NCBI GenBank assembly: GCA_017634255.1
Contig: JAGBNT010000046.1
Location: 1 to 15,267, forward strand
DNA: 15,267 nt
Direction: 5' to 3'
Origin: Lachnospiraceae bacterium
Lineage (GTDB): Bacteria; Bacillota_A; Clostridia; Lachnospirales; Lachnospiraceae
Part shown: piece by piece, positions 1-7,891 of the stretch
How positions within the stretch are numbered: the first letter of the stretch is position 1
Layout of the letters: every line of letters starts with the position of its first letter
The notes under the pieces: model-generated
The model's input: the letters and a program-made list of their open reading frames with translations, nothing else
What the model was told of the DNA's origin: nothing
The model's database searches: none
Program-made: the position numbers and the translations under genes

Positions 1-3
1 ATA

Positions 4-121
4 GGATATTGAATTTCATCGGAAATTCAATATCCGTATTCGACCAGGGACTTGCAAAGCAAGTCGCGTGTCCCGCGGAACGCGGGATTTCTGAACGCAT
101 TTCCGATTTTGCGTTCAGGAA
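4..121. other. Cluster of four tandem hairpins upstream of acetolactate decarboxylase
   Basis: Four perfect inverted repeats follow one another. Hairpin 1 has 14-bp arms (4-17 and 22-35) around an ATCG loop. Hairpin 2 has 7-bp arms GACTTGC/GCAAGTC (49-55, 59-65) around AAA. Hairpin 3 has 7-bp arms TCCCGCG/CGCGGGA (71-77, 81-87) around GAA. Hairpin 4 has 9-bp arms CTGAACGCA/TGCGTTCAG (91-99, 110-118) around a 10-nt loop, extendable by three pairs. Bases 18-26 (loop and start of the right arm of hairpin 1) are exactly complementary to 99-107 (mainly the loop of hairpin 4), so a long-range loop contact is possible. No T-run follows any stem, so none is a standard intrinsic terminator. It may be a 5' leader RNA of the next gene, an unlisted structured RNA, or a dispersed palindromic repeat. 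Confidence 0.6.
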
Positions 122-181
122 GTCATAACAGTTAATTCTGATGAAGACAGGAATCTGTTTATGGATTAGGAGGGAAATGAC

Positions 182-913
182 GTGGGTGATATGAAGATGT
201 ATCAGGTCTCAACGCTACAGGCGCTTATGCTGGGCTACTCGCGGTCTGTTATACCGGTAGAGGAGCTCATTAGCCACGGTGATACCGGACTTGGAACGTT
301 CACGGGTGTAGACGGCGAGATGATAGTGCTTGACGGCATCTGCTACAGAGCCATGGAAAACGGAGATATTGCAAAAGCAGAGCCGGAAAGAGGCGTACCC
401 TTTTCTACTGTTTGTACTATGAAGGACAGTGATCCTGTGACCGTTGGTTTTATGAATAATATTGAAGAGCTGAAGACAGCGCTCAATAATATCATTGATT
501 CCAACTTTGGGCTCAACAGTATGCACATGGCGCGCATCGACGGAGAATTTGAGCTCGTCGATGCCAGGTCGGAATCTGGCTATGAGTCCATGCATGTGGC
601 TCTTAAAACAATACTGGGAAAAACTCAGAGAGCCTTTAAATTTGAAAGAATAATGGGAACTCTTGTCTGTGTCTATTTCCCGGATTATATGGACGGGATC
701 AATGCCTCGGGATGGCATCTGCATTTTATTTCCGAAGACAGAAAGCACGGCGGTCATGTGTTTGATATTATTATGAAGTCCGGAAAGGGACAGATCTCAA
801 AAATAAATTCCATAGAACTCAAGCTCCCGGATGAGCCGATCTTTGATACCTATTCTTTAAAACAGGCCTCCGAGGATGAAGTAAAAGCTGTTGAGCAGGG
901 AAAGTCAGTATAG
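182..913 (+). CDS. budA: Alpha-acetolactate decarboxylase
   Basis: The 243-residue product matches the acetolactate decarboxylase family in length and sequence. The enzyme converts (S)-alpha-acetolactate to acetoin and CO2 in the cytoplasm, in butanediol/acetoin fermentation, and can divert acetolactate from branched-chain amino acid synthesis. The N-terminal third carries the family signature LGTFTGVDGEM (residues 37-47) and LDGICYRA (50-57). The C-terminal region has WHLHFISEDRKHGGHV (178-193); His179, His181 and His192 have the spacing of the family's three zinc-binding histidines. The GTG start is chosen because TAGGAGGG (167-173) lies 8 nt upstream; the in-frame ATG at 191 is too far from it. 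No terminator is visible after the stop, and the next promoter begins about 13 nt downstream, so some read-through is possible. No acetolactate synthase gene is adjacent. Confidence 0.95.
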   Translation: MGDMKMYQVSTLQALMLGYSRSVIPVEELISHGDTGLGTFTGVDGEMIVLDGICYRAMENGDIAKAEPERGVPFSTVCTMKDSDPVTVGFMNNIEELKTALNNIIDSNFGLNSMHMARIDGEFELVDARSESGYESMHVALKTILGKTQRAFKFERIMGTLVCVYFPDYMDGINASGWHLHFISEDRKHGGHVFDIIMKSGKGQISKINSIELKLPDEPIFDTYSLKQASEDEVKAVEQGKSV

Positions 914-925
914 CTTGCTGCTTAA

Positions 926-954
926 TTGACTTTTTCTCACGGTATTTATACAAT
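926..954 (+). promoter_or_regulatory. Sigma-A-type promoter for the GNAT/peptidase/ATPase operon
   Basis: TTGACT (926-931) and TACAAT (949-954) are separated by 17 bp. Each hexamer matches 5 of 6 consensus bases. It lies between the acetolactate decarboxylase stop and the GNAT start, with transcription expected near position 961. It should drive the three genes from 995 to 6635. Confidence 0.75.
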
Positions 955-994
955 CAAAAAAAGTTCACCGGAGGCATAATTTAAGGTAAGTGAC

Positions 995-1510
995 GTGAAG
1001 ATTGAAGCGATCGGAAAAACGGAGCTGGACAAATTTAAAAAGCTCATCCTGCCCATGGTGTATGAGGAGCTGGAGGACAACTGGGTTCCGACCGGACCGG
1101 AGGGAGATACATACCTGTGTATGGCGGCTTTTGACGATGACGGGACGGCGGCAGCGGCTCTTATCATTGAGCTTGAGATCACAGGGGATATGAATGTCTT
1201 AAGCATTTATACTTTACCCGGGTACAGGCGCCGGGGCTTTGGAAGAGAGCTTCTGGATAGGGCGGTGATAACCTGTCGGCAGCTTTTTCTCTGGGAAGAG
1301 GGGGAGACTGAGGAGCAGGTGGTATTAAAGGTGCTCTACAGGCTTCCGAAAGAGGCGGACATAGTGTTTGAGGCATTTCTCAAAGCCTCCGGCTTTACAG
1401 ATTTTGTGCTGCTGGATATGGTAGATGAGCTGCCTGTTTATTCTGCATTTGCCGAGATACGTTTTTTCAGAGAAAATGGGGCGGAGCAGGTTCTAAACGC
1501 TGTAAAATAA
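995..1510 (+). CDS. GNAT-family N-acetyltransferase
   Basis: The 171-residue protein has the GCN5-related N-acetyltransferase core: a beta-rich N-terminal half, then the acetyl-CoA pyrophosphate-binding motif A as GYRRRGFGRELLDRAV (residues 76-91), matching Q/R-x-x-G-x-G/A, preceded by the usual strand LSIYTLP. The substrate cannot be told from sequence. The GTG start is the first in-frame start after an upstream stop at 977, with a modest AAGGT site (983-987) 7 nt before it. It is the first gene after a strong promoter and ends 34 nt before the 960-residue protein, so it is probably co-transcribed with that protein and the AAA+ ATPase. It could modify them or be a bystander. No signal peptide or membrane segment is seen. 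Confidence 0.8.
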   Translation: MKIEAIGKTELDKFKKLILPMVYEELEDNWVPTGPEGDTYLCMAAFDDDGTAAAALIIELEITGDMNVLSIYTLPGYRRRGFGRELLDRAVITCRQLFLWEEGETEEQVVLKVLYRLPKEADIVFEAFLKASGFTDFVLLDMVDELPVYSAFAEIRFFRENGAEQVLNAVK

Positions 1511-1544
1511 GATGATAGGTTTCCTGATAATAAAGGAGTGAACA

Positions 1545-4427
1545 TTGCCGAAAAGGATAAAAAAACAAAATCTGATCGTCGATAAAGACGATGAGTCCGA
1601 ATACAGCGATGACAGCCATATTGAAGAGGATGAAAAGTCCGAGATCGACGAAGATAAGGATATAAAGCTGGATATCCCGGTCGGGAACGAGGTGACTGAG
1701 AAAAATATCCTCGATATTTCAAAGGATAAGGACGGCTTAGGGCTTCCCAATGAAAACATGCTTAAGGAGGAGGAAGAGGCGGACGACGTCCTCAATCAGG
1801 GCTTTATAAGCTACAGGAGCAAGAAGTCCAAGAAGTCTTCATCCAATAAGGACGAAGATAAGAAGTCCAAAAAGAGGCCCGATAAGGAGAAGCCCGACAA
1901 GGAGAAGGACAAGCAGATCTCCGGCGAAAAGAACGACGCCTCCAATAATATAGAGCAGGGAATGCAGGAGGTCAACAGCGCCATGCGGGAGGTGGAGGGC
2001 TGGAACTTTACGCCCGTAACTCCGGCGAGGACGAAGATAAGCGGCTGGAGAAAGTTCTGGAACCGCTTTGCCGCCGGCGCCTCAAAGGTCATAAGGACGG
2101 TGGTAAGCGCTTTGAGTGGACCGACCTCCGCGAAGAGGGCAAAAAAGGCCACGGAAAAGCTTATCGAGGCAAAAGAGATCATGCAGGCAAAGAAGAATCA
2201 TGACCTGATACCCGGTTGGGGCGGCGAGACCTTTGATACGACCAAGGTTAACGACAAGGGAGAAGAGGTCAGCTTAAGCGGTATGGATATTCTCGGTGAT
2301 TTCAGGAGGATTCCCGCGGTGTGGTCCTATCTGACGGCGGCTCCGGCTCTTGAAAATGATAAGGTGACTCCGAAGGCTCCTGAGATAGGGATCTATGTCC
2401 AGCAGGCGAAGGCGGGGTCCTCCAAAAGCCTTGTCGGCGCTGATATGGGGCATGCCTTTATCGGGATAGACTACAGCCGATTCAGTAATGTCAGCAACCG
2501 TATGGAGCGATACAGTGTCCGCTACGGCTTCTACCCTGCGTTGGGAGGGGGCAAGAAGGGAAAATTCGGCGCTACCGTAGGTATGGCGAATGACAACGCT
2601 GTTTTTCCAGGGCAAATGAGCAATGACCGGGATCATGTGTATGACATCAGCCGCAGATATAAGGCCACCGATGAGCAGGTAGGCAAGATAGTAAAGGCCT
2701 CCCAGAGCTATGCTGACAGAGGATACGGGTATTTCAGCAGAAACTGTACCACCTTCGTAAAGGAGATGGTAGTGGATCAGGCCCAGCTCGATACCGGTGG
2801 AGGTATCTTTGAGGATGAAGAGGTGCGGTTTAGCCCTTTGAGCAATCTTTTGAGGGTTGGAGCGGGATTTACGGGAGAGCTTTCGGGCAGCATAAATGCG
2901 AAGCAGCTCCAAAAAATGTCCGAAATGGAGGATATGAGCTACGCAGGCTTTGGAAATAAAAGAGCCTCAGCAGAGGATGCTGACCGCTATGTGGAATCTA
3001 TAACTAATTCCGCAAAATCGGGCAGCGCCCTGGAAGCAAAAAAGACTTATATCCCGGGAGTTGTCGGGGAAAATTTGAGACGGATCAACAACGACTGGGA
3101 GACAAACGGGGTTATGAGCTCCTTTCACTTTGGCGGCTCATCCGGAAAAAATGCGAATAAGGCGAATCCAAACATAATTGAGATGCAGGATGACATCAGA
3201 AAATACGGAAATACGCTGAAGGGCAAGATGCAGGAGATACTCCCGGAGGGTCAGGAGCTTCCTGCGGAGCTGGAGAGCTTTATCAGCGGCTTTGCCGATA
3301 AAGGGGCGGGTTCGCTCACAGGTCTTAATCCGGCATGGAATGATTTTCTGACGAGCGTTAAGGCAGAGGGTAGGGACCCGACAAGTGCCAACCTGGCGGA
3401 ACTTGCTTTTCATGTAAGTCATGATGAGCTGTTAAAAGCCGGTACGGACCTCAGGGAAAACGTGGAAACTGTCAGCAGGATGTATTCCAAGTATTTCAAG
3501 GGTGACAGACGCCTCGATACAGCCGTAATGAATTACCTCTCTGTTTTGGAGATGGCAATATCCAAAATTGATAACCTCTATATGAGCAAGCCTGCTGACG
3601 ATAAGGTCAAAGGAGGACGCGGCGAGGAATCGAGGAACCTCTTTAATTATCCGTCCACCATTCAGGTGGGTCAGTATTCGGCTGAGATGACAGCCAGCCA
3701 TTATGAATCTTATTTACAGATATTTAAAACACCTGCCGAAGCTGTAAAGCAATATTCAAAATTTCAGGAGCTATCGGGCAAGGCGGACAGGACTTCGAGG
3801 GAGGAAGCAGAGTTAAACAAGCTTAAAAGGATCGAAGTTCTGGCGGATGAATTTGATAAATCCCACAGATATATGCTGGAGAAGGACAATTTCAACCAGA
3901 AGGATATGAATTACATTTTCAGCCTGGAAAAGCTTGAAAAACAGGATAAGGCTACCGGCGAGCTGATGACCAACAATTATTCGTCAGCTGCTATATATAA
4001 ATCCATGATCTACAAGGATCTGTTCGGGGATCTTTTAGAGGCCTTCAATAAAAGCGAGGAAGAGGGAGGAGCTCCCCTGTCTAAGGTGGACGGACTCAAT
4101 TCGGATCAGGTCCTCGAGCTGGTCAAAGGCTGGGGGGACAGTTATTTTACCGCGCATATTCGGGATAAAAAAAGTACCCTGCGGATGATCTTCGGCGGCA
4201 TGAAGCACGCAGATCAGGAGCTTACCGAGGAAACCTTTGCCGGGAGGCTTTTGGAGGACGTTTATAATCTTATTGTTTTTCCCCTGAAGGTAGATAGAAC
4301 GGATCAGAACGTGAAGCAGTTCTACGAGGCTCTCCTGACATATATAGTATTGTCCCAAAATAATTCGTCGTCCAAACTCATGACCGAGCTTCTGTCAGGT
4401 CTGAGGACAGGCGCAGTGGCAGCTTAG
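1545..4427 (+). CDS. Large protein with disordered charged N-terminus and permuted papain-like (His...Cys) domain; putative effector/peptidase
   Basis: This 960-residue protein is not one I can name. Residues 1-150 are low-complexity and highly charged: an acidic stretch (about 13-40, 73-81), then Lys/Ser/Asp-rich repeats such as KKSKKSSS and PDKEKPDKEK (93-123). A helix rich in Trp, Phe and Arg follows (about 167-190, GWRKFWNRFAAGASKVIR). Residues 300-405 hold GHAFIGID (His303), the strand-like YGFYP (327-331) and RNCTTF (Cys401). This His-before-Cys order is that of circularly permuted NlpC/P60/papain-like enzymes (compare DUF4105 and LRAT/YiiX-like folds), so a peptidase, amidase or acyltransferase role is inferred. 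The remaining 550 residues look mostly helical and unassigned. No signal peptide is present. The start is TTG, set by AGGAG (1534-1538) with a 6-nt spacer. The stop lies 9 nt before the AAA+ ATPase, whose ribosome site overlaps it, so the two are probably translationally coupled. Confidence 0.65.
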   Translation: MPKRIKKQNLIVDKDDESEYSDDSHIEEDEKSEIDEDKDIKLDIPVGNEVTEKNILDISKDKDGLGLPNENMLKEEEEADDVLNQGFISYRSKKSKKSSSNKDEDKKSKKRPDKEKPDKEKDKQISGEKNDASNNIEQGMQEVNSAMREVEGWNFTPVTPARTKISGWRKFWNRFAAGASKVIRTVVSALSGPTSAKRAKKATEKLIEAKEIMQAKKNHDLIPGWGGETFDTTKVNDKGEEVSLSGMDILGDFRRIPAVWSYLTAAPALENDKVTPKAPEIGIYVQQAKAGSSKSLVGADMGHAFIGIDYSRFSNVSNRMERYSVRYGFYPALGGGKKGKFGATVGMANDNAVFPGQMSNDRDHVYDISRRYKATDEQVGKIVKASQSYADRGYGYFSRNCTTFVKEMVVDQAQLDTGGGIFEDEEVRFSPLSNLLRVGAGFTGELSGSINAKQLQKMSEMEDMSYAGFGNKRASAEDADRYVESITNSAKSGSALEAKKTYIPGVVGENLRRINNDWETNGVMSSFHFGGSSGKNANKANPNIIEMQDDIRKYGNTLKGKMQEILPEGQELPAELESFISGFADKGAGSLTGLNPAWNDFLTSVKAEGRDPTSANLAELAFHVSHDELLKAGTDLRENVETVSRMYSKYFKGDRRLDTAVMNYLSVLEMAISKIDNLYMSKPADDKVKGGRGEESRNLFNYPSTIQVGQYSAEMTASHYESYLQIFKTPAEAVKQYSKFQELSGKADRTSREEAELNKLKRIEVLADEFDKSHRYMLEKDNFNQKDMNYIFSLEKLEKQDKATGELMTNNYSSAAIYKSMIYKDLFGDLLEAFNKSEEEGGAPLSKVDGLNSDQVLELVKGWGDSYFTAHIRDKKSTLRMIFGGMKHADQELTEETFAGRLLEDVYNLIVFPLKVDRTDQNVKQFYEALLTYIVLSQNNSSSKLMTELLSGLRTGAVAA

Positions 4428-4436
4428 GAGTAAAAG

Positions 4437-6635
4437 GTGTACGATTTTAAAGACTATTTTGAACCGGAGCGCCGGAATAAGGCTTATACCGTAGTAGCGG
4501 AGGAGACGGAGGATTATTTAAGGCTCCTGGATATGATGCTGGAGAGGTATCTGGAGCACAAGGGTATAAATAAGGAAGATAAGCTTTTCTCCCGTGGTCT
4601 TTTGATTACCGAATCCGAGATGAGATCCTATTTTGAGATGCCACCCTATTTAAGGGACAGGGACATCTGGGACCCCACCCTTGCGGCAGCGGTGGACGAA
4701 GCCTTTGACTATATAGAACACAGGGCAGAGCTCACCAAAAAGGACAGGCAGGAAGCTGAGCCGGAGCTTAAAGCTCTTCTTAAGATAGATTATTTAAAAG
4801 AGCTTTTTGATATGGACAGGGCTGCCGTTATAGCGCTGATACTATGCCTTGCATCCGAGTCCGACAGGCGGTATTCGCGTATCTACGGCTACATTCAGGA
4901 TGATGTCAGGAACGGCGAGCCTACTGTGGGGCTTTTGGCGGCTCTCCTTGGCAGGATAGACGCAAGGCTTAAGGGAGGAAGCGAGCCTCTTGTTAAGGGC
5001 AGCTTCGCAAGGCTCTTTTTAAATGGAATAGGGGGCTACGGGCTGGATACGCCCCTTTCGGCGGACAGGAACATCCTTGAATTTCTGCTGGACAGATCCC
5101 TGTCTGACGGCTCTCCCGAGCCAAGCTGTGTCTACGGGGAGGAAAAGGAGGTACCGCTTTTCTTTAGGTCATATGACGAGGAATTGGAAAGGGCGCTGCT
5201 GTCGGACACCCGGGGACTGATTTATGTTGAGAACAGCGATCCCGCCACCGTTGAACACATTATAAGCTGTATATGTAAAAAGACGGGGGAGACAATGTAT
5301 GTGCTCAATGTCGATAAGCTTGCCGCTTTCAGCGTGGACAGACGCAGGGTATATTTAAATTCCCTGTCTGTAAGGCTTAGGCTTCAAGCCGGGATCTTAT
5401 GCATATCCTATGCAGACAATGTCAGACCGGAGGTACGCTCCGAGCTTTTGACCGATATAGAGGATCTTGTCTCCTCCGGGAGTGAAAAGGGGATGAAGAG
5501 CGTCGCCCTTTACGGAAGTGAAAATGAGCCGGAGGAGCTCGCGGTAAAGCGGATTCCGGCGTTTGATATACCAGCTCCTGATGTGGATATGAGGATAGCT
5601 ATGTGGAAGTTCTTCCTCGAGGAGGACGGGGAGTTTAAACCGGCGGAGGATGTGAATATAGAGGACATCGCCGACTGCTACGAAGTTCCCTATGGCACCA
5701 TTAAGACGGTATGCAGCCTAGCAAAGGCGGAGGCGGGTATTATCGGGAAAAAGTCAATAGACAGGGCGATGATAACAACTTCGCTAAAGGAGATAATCCA
5801 CGTAAATTTCCAGGGACTCGCAACCCCTGTCAGGGTGGCTTATACCTGGGAGGATATAACGATAGCTCCGGCAGAGAAGGAGGTCTTAAAACGCGCCTGC
5901 GACAGGTACCGCCTGAGGAACCGCCTCGGGGACAGATGGGGCTTAAAGAAGAAAAACGCTTACGGAAACGGGGTCAGTGTCCTGCTGTACGGTCCCCCCG
6001 GAACGGGAAAGACAATGGCGGCACAGGTCGTTTCTGGAGAGCTTGCGCTTCCGCTGTACCGGGTGGATATTTCCCAGATATTCTCGAAGTACATCGGGGA
6101 GACGGAGAAAAATCTTGGGATAATCTTCGATGCGGCAAAGAAGTCCAACGTCATACTCTTTTTCGACGAGGCGGATGCGCTTTTTGCTAAGAGAACTGAG
6201 GTCAACCAGTCCAACGACAAATACTCCAATTCGGAGACGGCATACCTTTTGCAGAAGATCGAGGAATACGACGGTATGTCCATCCTTGCCACAAACTATT
6301 ATAACAATTTCGATCAGGCATTTGTGCGCCGCGTGACTTTTTCGGTGCATATGGAGAGCCCCAACGCCGCCCAGAGGTATGCGCTTTGGACGGGTATACT
6401 GCCTGATGAGACGCCGGTGGATAAAGAGATAGACTTTAATTTCCTCGCTGAAAAATTCGAGCTGTCCGGAAGTAATATAAAGGCCATACTCTACAGTGCG
6501 GCTTATATGGCGGGGGCAGAGGGAGCCTCCATCGGACCGAAGCATATAGCAAAGGCCATGCAGATGGAGTTTAAAAAACTGGGTATGCTCATCGATGCCG
6601 GAAGCTTCGGAATGTTCGGGATTTATATAAGGTAA
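4437..6635 (+). CDS. AAA+ ATPase resembling contractile-injection-system (Afp15/Pvc15-type) ATPases
   Basis: The 732-residue protein has an N-terminal helical region (1-200), a middle segment that looks like a degenerate first ATPase domain (about 255-400, LIYVENSDP..., with no Walker A), and a complete AAA+ domain from about 469 (YTWEDITIAP). The C-terminal domain has Walker A GPPGTGKT (519-526), the pore-side stretch SKYIGETEKN, Walker B ILFFDEAD (573-580, Asp577/Glu578), sensor 1 LATN (617-620) and paired arginines (631-632, AFVRR), so it should be active. The layout and motif wording resemble the ATPases of extracellular contractile injection systems, but also related stand-alone AAA+ proteins; a family search is needed to separate them. 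The GTG start is set by TAGGAG (4425-4430), which overlaps the stop of the upstream gene, with a 6-nt spacer. No terminator is visible after the stop. It may remodel or load the 960-residue partner. Confidence 0.85.
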   Translation: MYDFKDYFEPERRNKAYTVVAEETEDYLRLLDMMLERYLEHKGINKEDKLFSRGLLITESEMRSYFEMPPYLRDRDIWDPTLAAAVDEAFDYIEHRAELTKKDRQEAEPELKALLKIDYLKELFDMDRAAVIALILCLASESDRRYSRIYGYIQDDVRNGEPTVGLLAALLGRIDARLKGGSEPLVKGSFARLFLNGIGGYGLDTPLSADRNILEFLLDRSLSDGSPEPSCVYGEEKEVPLFFRSYDEELERALLSDTRGLIYVENSDPATVEHIISCICKKTGETMYVLNVDKLAAFSVDRRRVYLNSLSVRLRLQAGILCISYADNVRPEVRSELLTDIEDLVSSGSEKGMKSVALYGSENEPEELAVKRIPAFDIPAPDVDMRIAMWKFFLEEDGEFKPAEDVNIEDIADCYEVPYGTIKTVCSLAKAEAGIIGKKSIDRAMITTSLKEIIHVNFQGLATPVRVAYTWEDITIAPAEKEVLKRACDRYRLRNRLGDRWGLKKKNAYGNGVSVLLYGPPGTGKTMAAQVVSGELALPLYRVDISQIFSKYIGETEKNLGIIFDAAKKSNVILFFDEADALFAKRTEVNQSNDKYSNSETAYLLQKIEEYDGMSILATNYYNNFDQAFVRRVTFSVHMESPNAAQRYALWTGILPDETPVDKEIDFNFLAEKFELSGSNIKAILYSAAYMAGAEGASIGPKHIAKAMQMEFKKLGMLIDAGSFGMFGIYIR

Positions 6636-6695
6636 ATATCCAGCTCATATAAAAAGTGTATAACGATCTCCTGAAAAATTTAGGCAGTCATGTCA

Positions 6696-6724
6696 TGGTA
6701 AGCCCTCCAGGCAAATGCTATAAT
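6696..6724 (+). promoter_or_regulatory. Extended -10 promoter for the msmK-xylB operon
   Basis: A perfect TATAAT (6719-6724) is preceded by TGC, giving an extended -10 element. The best -35 at a 17-bp spacing is TGGTAA (6696-6701), which is weak (3 of 6), as is common when the extended element is present. Transcription would start near 6731. A related element, AAATGCTATGAT, precedes the regulator gene at 9530. Confidence 0.65.
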
Positions 6725-6726
6725 CG

Positions 6727-6740
6727 CAACAGTTTTGTTG
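6727..6740. promoter_or_regulatory. Possible operator: inverted repeat at the predicted transcription start
   Basis: CAACA (6727-6731) and TGTTG (6736-6740) form a perfect 5-bp inverted repeat around GTTT. It sits just downstream of the -10 hexamer, where a repressor could block initiation, or it could form a small 5' hairpin. No cognate regulator can be assigned. The arms are short, so chance occurrence is possible. Confidence 0.3.
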
Positions 6741-6761
6741 TTATCATTTTAGGAGGTAGTT

Positions 6762-7877
6762 ATGTCCAGTCTTTCATTAAAAAACATTTGTAAGGTTTAT
6801 CCAAGCGGCGTTGAAGCGGTTAAGGACTTCAACCTTGAGATCGAGGATAAGGAATTTATCATCTTTGTAGGTCCCTCCGGCTGCGGAAAATCTACAACAC
6901 TTCGTATGGTGGCAGGTCTCGAGGAGATTTCCTCCGGTGAGCTTCGTATCGACGGCACGCTTGTAAATGACGTGCAGCCCAAGGATCGTGATATCGCCAT
7001 GGTTTTCCAGAATTACGCGCTCTATCCGCATATGACCGTTTACGACAACATGGCTTTCGGTCTTAAGCTCAGAAAGGTGCCGAAGGATGAGATAGACAGG
7101 CAGGTTCGGGAGGCGGCGAAGATACTTGATCTTTCCTCGCTTTTAGACCGTAAGCCGAAGGCTCTTTCCGGAGGACAGAGACAGCGTGTGGCTATGGGAC
7201 GTGCCATAGTCCGGAATCCCAAGGTATTCCTGATGGACGAGCCGCTGTCAAATCTGGACGCAAAGCTTCGTGTACAGATGCGTATAGAGATAGCAAAGCT
7301 TCATCAGAGACTCGGAACCACGATCATATATGTTACCCATGACCAGACAGAGGCCATGACCCTCGGAACACGTATCGTAGTTATGAACAAAGGCGTAGTT
7401 CAGCAGGTGGATACACCCCAGAAACTGTACGATGAGCCGCAGAACCTCTTTGTTGCAGGCTTCATGGGTTCACCCCAGATGAACTTCCTGGATGCGGTTG
7501 TTGAAAAGAACGGAGATACGGCGCTTTTGAAGGTTGCAGACCGTTCGATCCCCCTTCCTCCTGCTAAGTCGAAGAAGCTTATCGATGGAGGATATGTAGG
7601 AAAGACTGTTACTTTCGGCATTCGTCCCGAGGATGTATATGATTCACAGATCGCGGTGGATACTCTTCCCAGAGAAGCAAGCTTCGATGCGACAATAAAG
7701 GTATATGAGCTTCTCGGAGCGGAAGTATTCCTGTATTTTGATCTTGGAGACTTTCCAATGACGGCGAGGGTAGATCCCCGCACAACAGCCCAGAGAGGCA
7801 GCCAGTGCACCTTTGTCATGGATACGGAAAAGATACATGTATTTGACAAAGAGACAGAAAAAATAATAACAAATTGA
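6762..7877 (+). CDS. msmK: Sugar ABC transporter ATP-binding protein (MsmK/UgpC/MalK family)
   Basis: The 371-residue product is a full-length CUT1-type carbohydrate importer ATPase acting at the inner face of the membrane. It has Walker A GPSGCGKST (37-45), Q-loop Gln83, signature LSGGQ (135-139), Walker B VFLMDEP (155-161), D-loop SNLDAK and switch His193 (VTHD). A C-terminal regulatory OB/TOBE-like region (about 240-371) is typical of MalK, MsmK and UgpC. No permease or solute-binding protein gene is next to it. In Firmicutes such solitary ATPases are known to energise several sugar importers encoded elsewhere, so this one is probably shared. AGGAGG (6751-6756) lies 5 nt before the ATG. 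Xylulokinase starts 14 nt after its stop, so both are in one operon. The true substrate range (oligosaccharides, xylosides, glycerol phosphate) cannot be decided from the ATPase. Confidence 0.95.
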   Translation: MSSLSLKNICKVYPSGVEAVKDFNLEIEDKEFIIFVGPSGCGKSTTLRMVAGLEEISSGELRIDGTLVNDVQPKDRDIAMVFQNYALYPHMTVYDNMAFGLKLRKVPKDEIDRQVREAAKILDLSSLLDRKPKALSGGQRQRVAMGRAIVRNPKVFLMDEPLSNLDAKLRVQMRIEIAKLHQRLGTTIIYVTHDQTEAMTLGTRIVVMNKGVVQQVDTPQKLYDEPQNLFVAGFMGSPQMNFLDAVVEKNGDTALLKVADRSIPLPPAKSKKLIDGGYVGKTVTFGIRPEDVYDSQIAVDTLPREASFDATIKVYELLGAEVFLYFDLGDFPMTARVDPRTTAQRGSQCTFVMDTEKIHVFDKETEKIITN

Positions 7878-7891
7878 TATCAGGGGGATGA

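Noticed and set aside
4..121. Intrinsic terminator of an upstream gene.
   Set aside because: None of the four stems is followed by a T-run on either likely strand.
215..757. 180-residue minus-strand open frame opposite acetolactate decarboxylase.
   Set aside because: The plus-strand frame is a clear family match with zinc ligands and a ribosome site; the antisense product has no recognisable domain.
2274..2912. 212-residue minus-strand open frame opposite the 960-residue gene.
   Set aside because: Lies wholly within a coupled plus-strand gene and has no motif or ribosome site support.
1545..4427. DUF4157-type HExxH metalloprotease, a domain often found with injection systems.
   Set aside because: No HExxH motif is present in the 960-residue protein.
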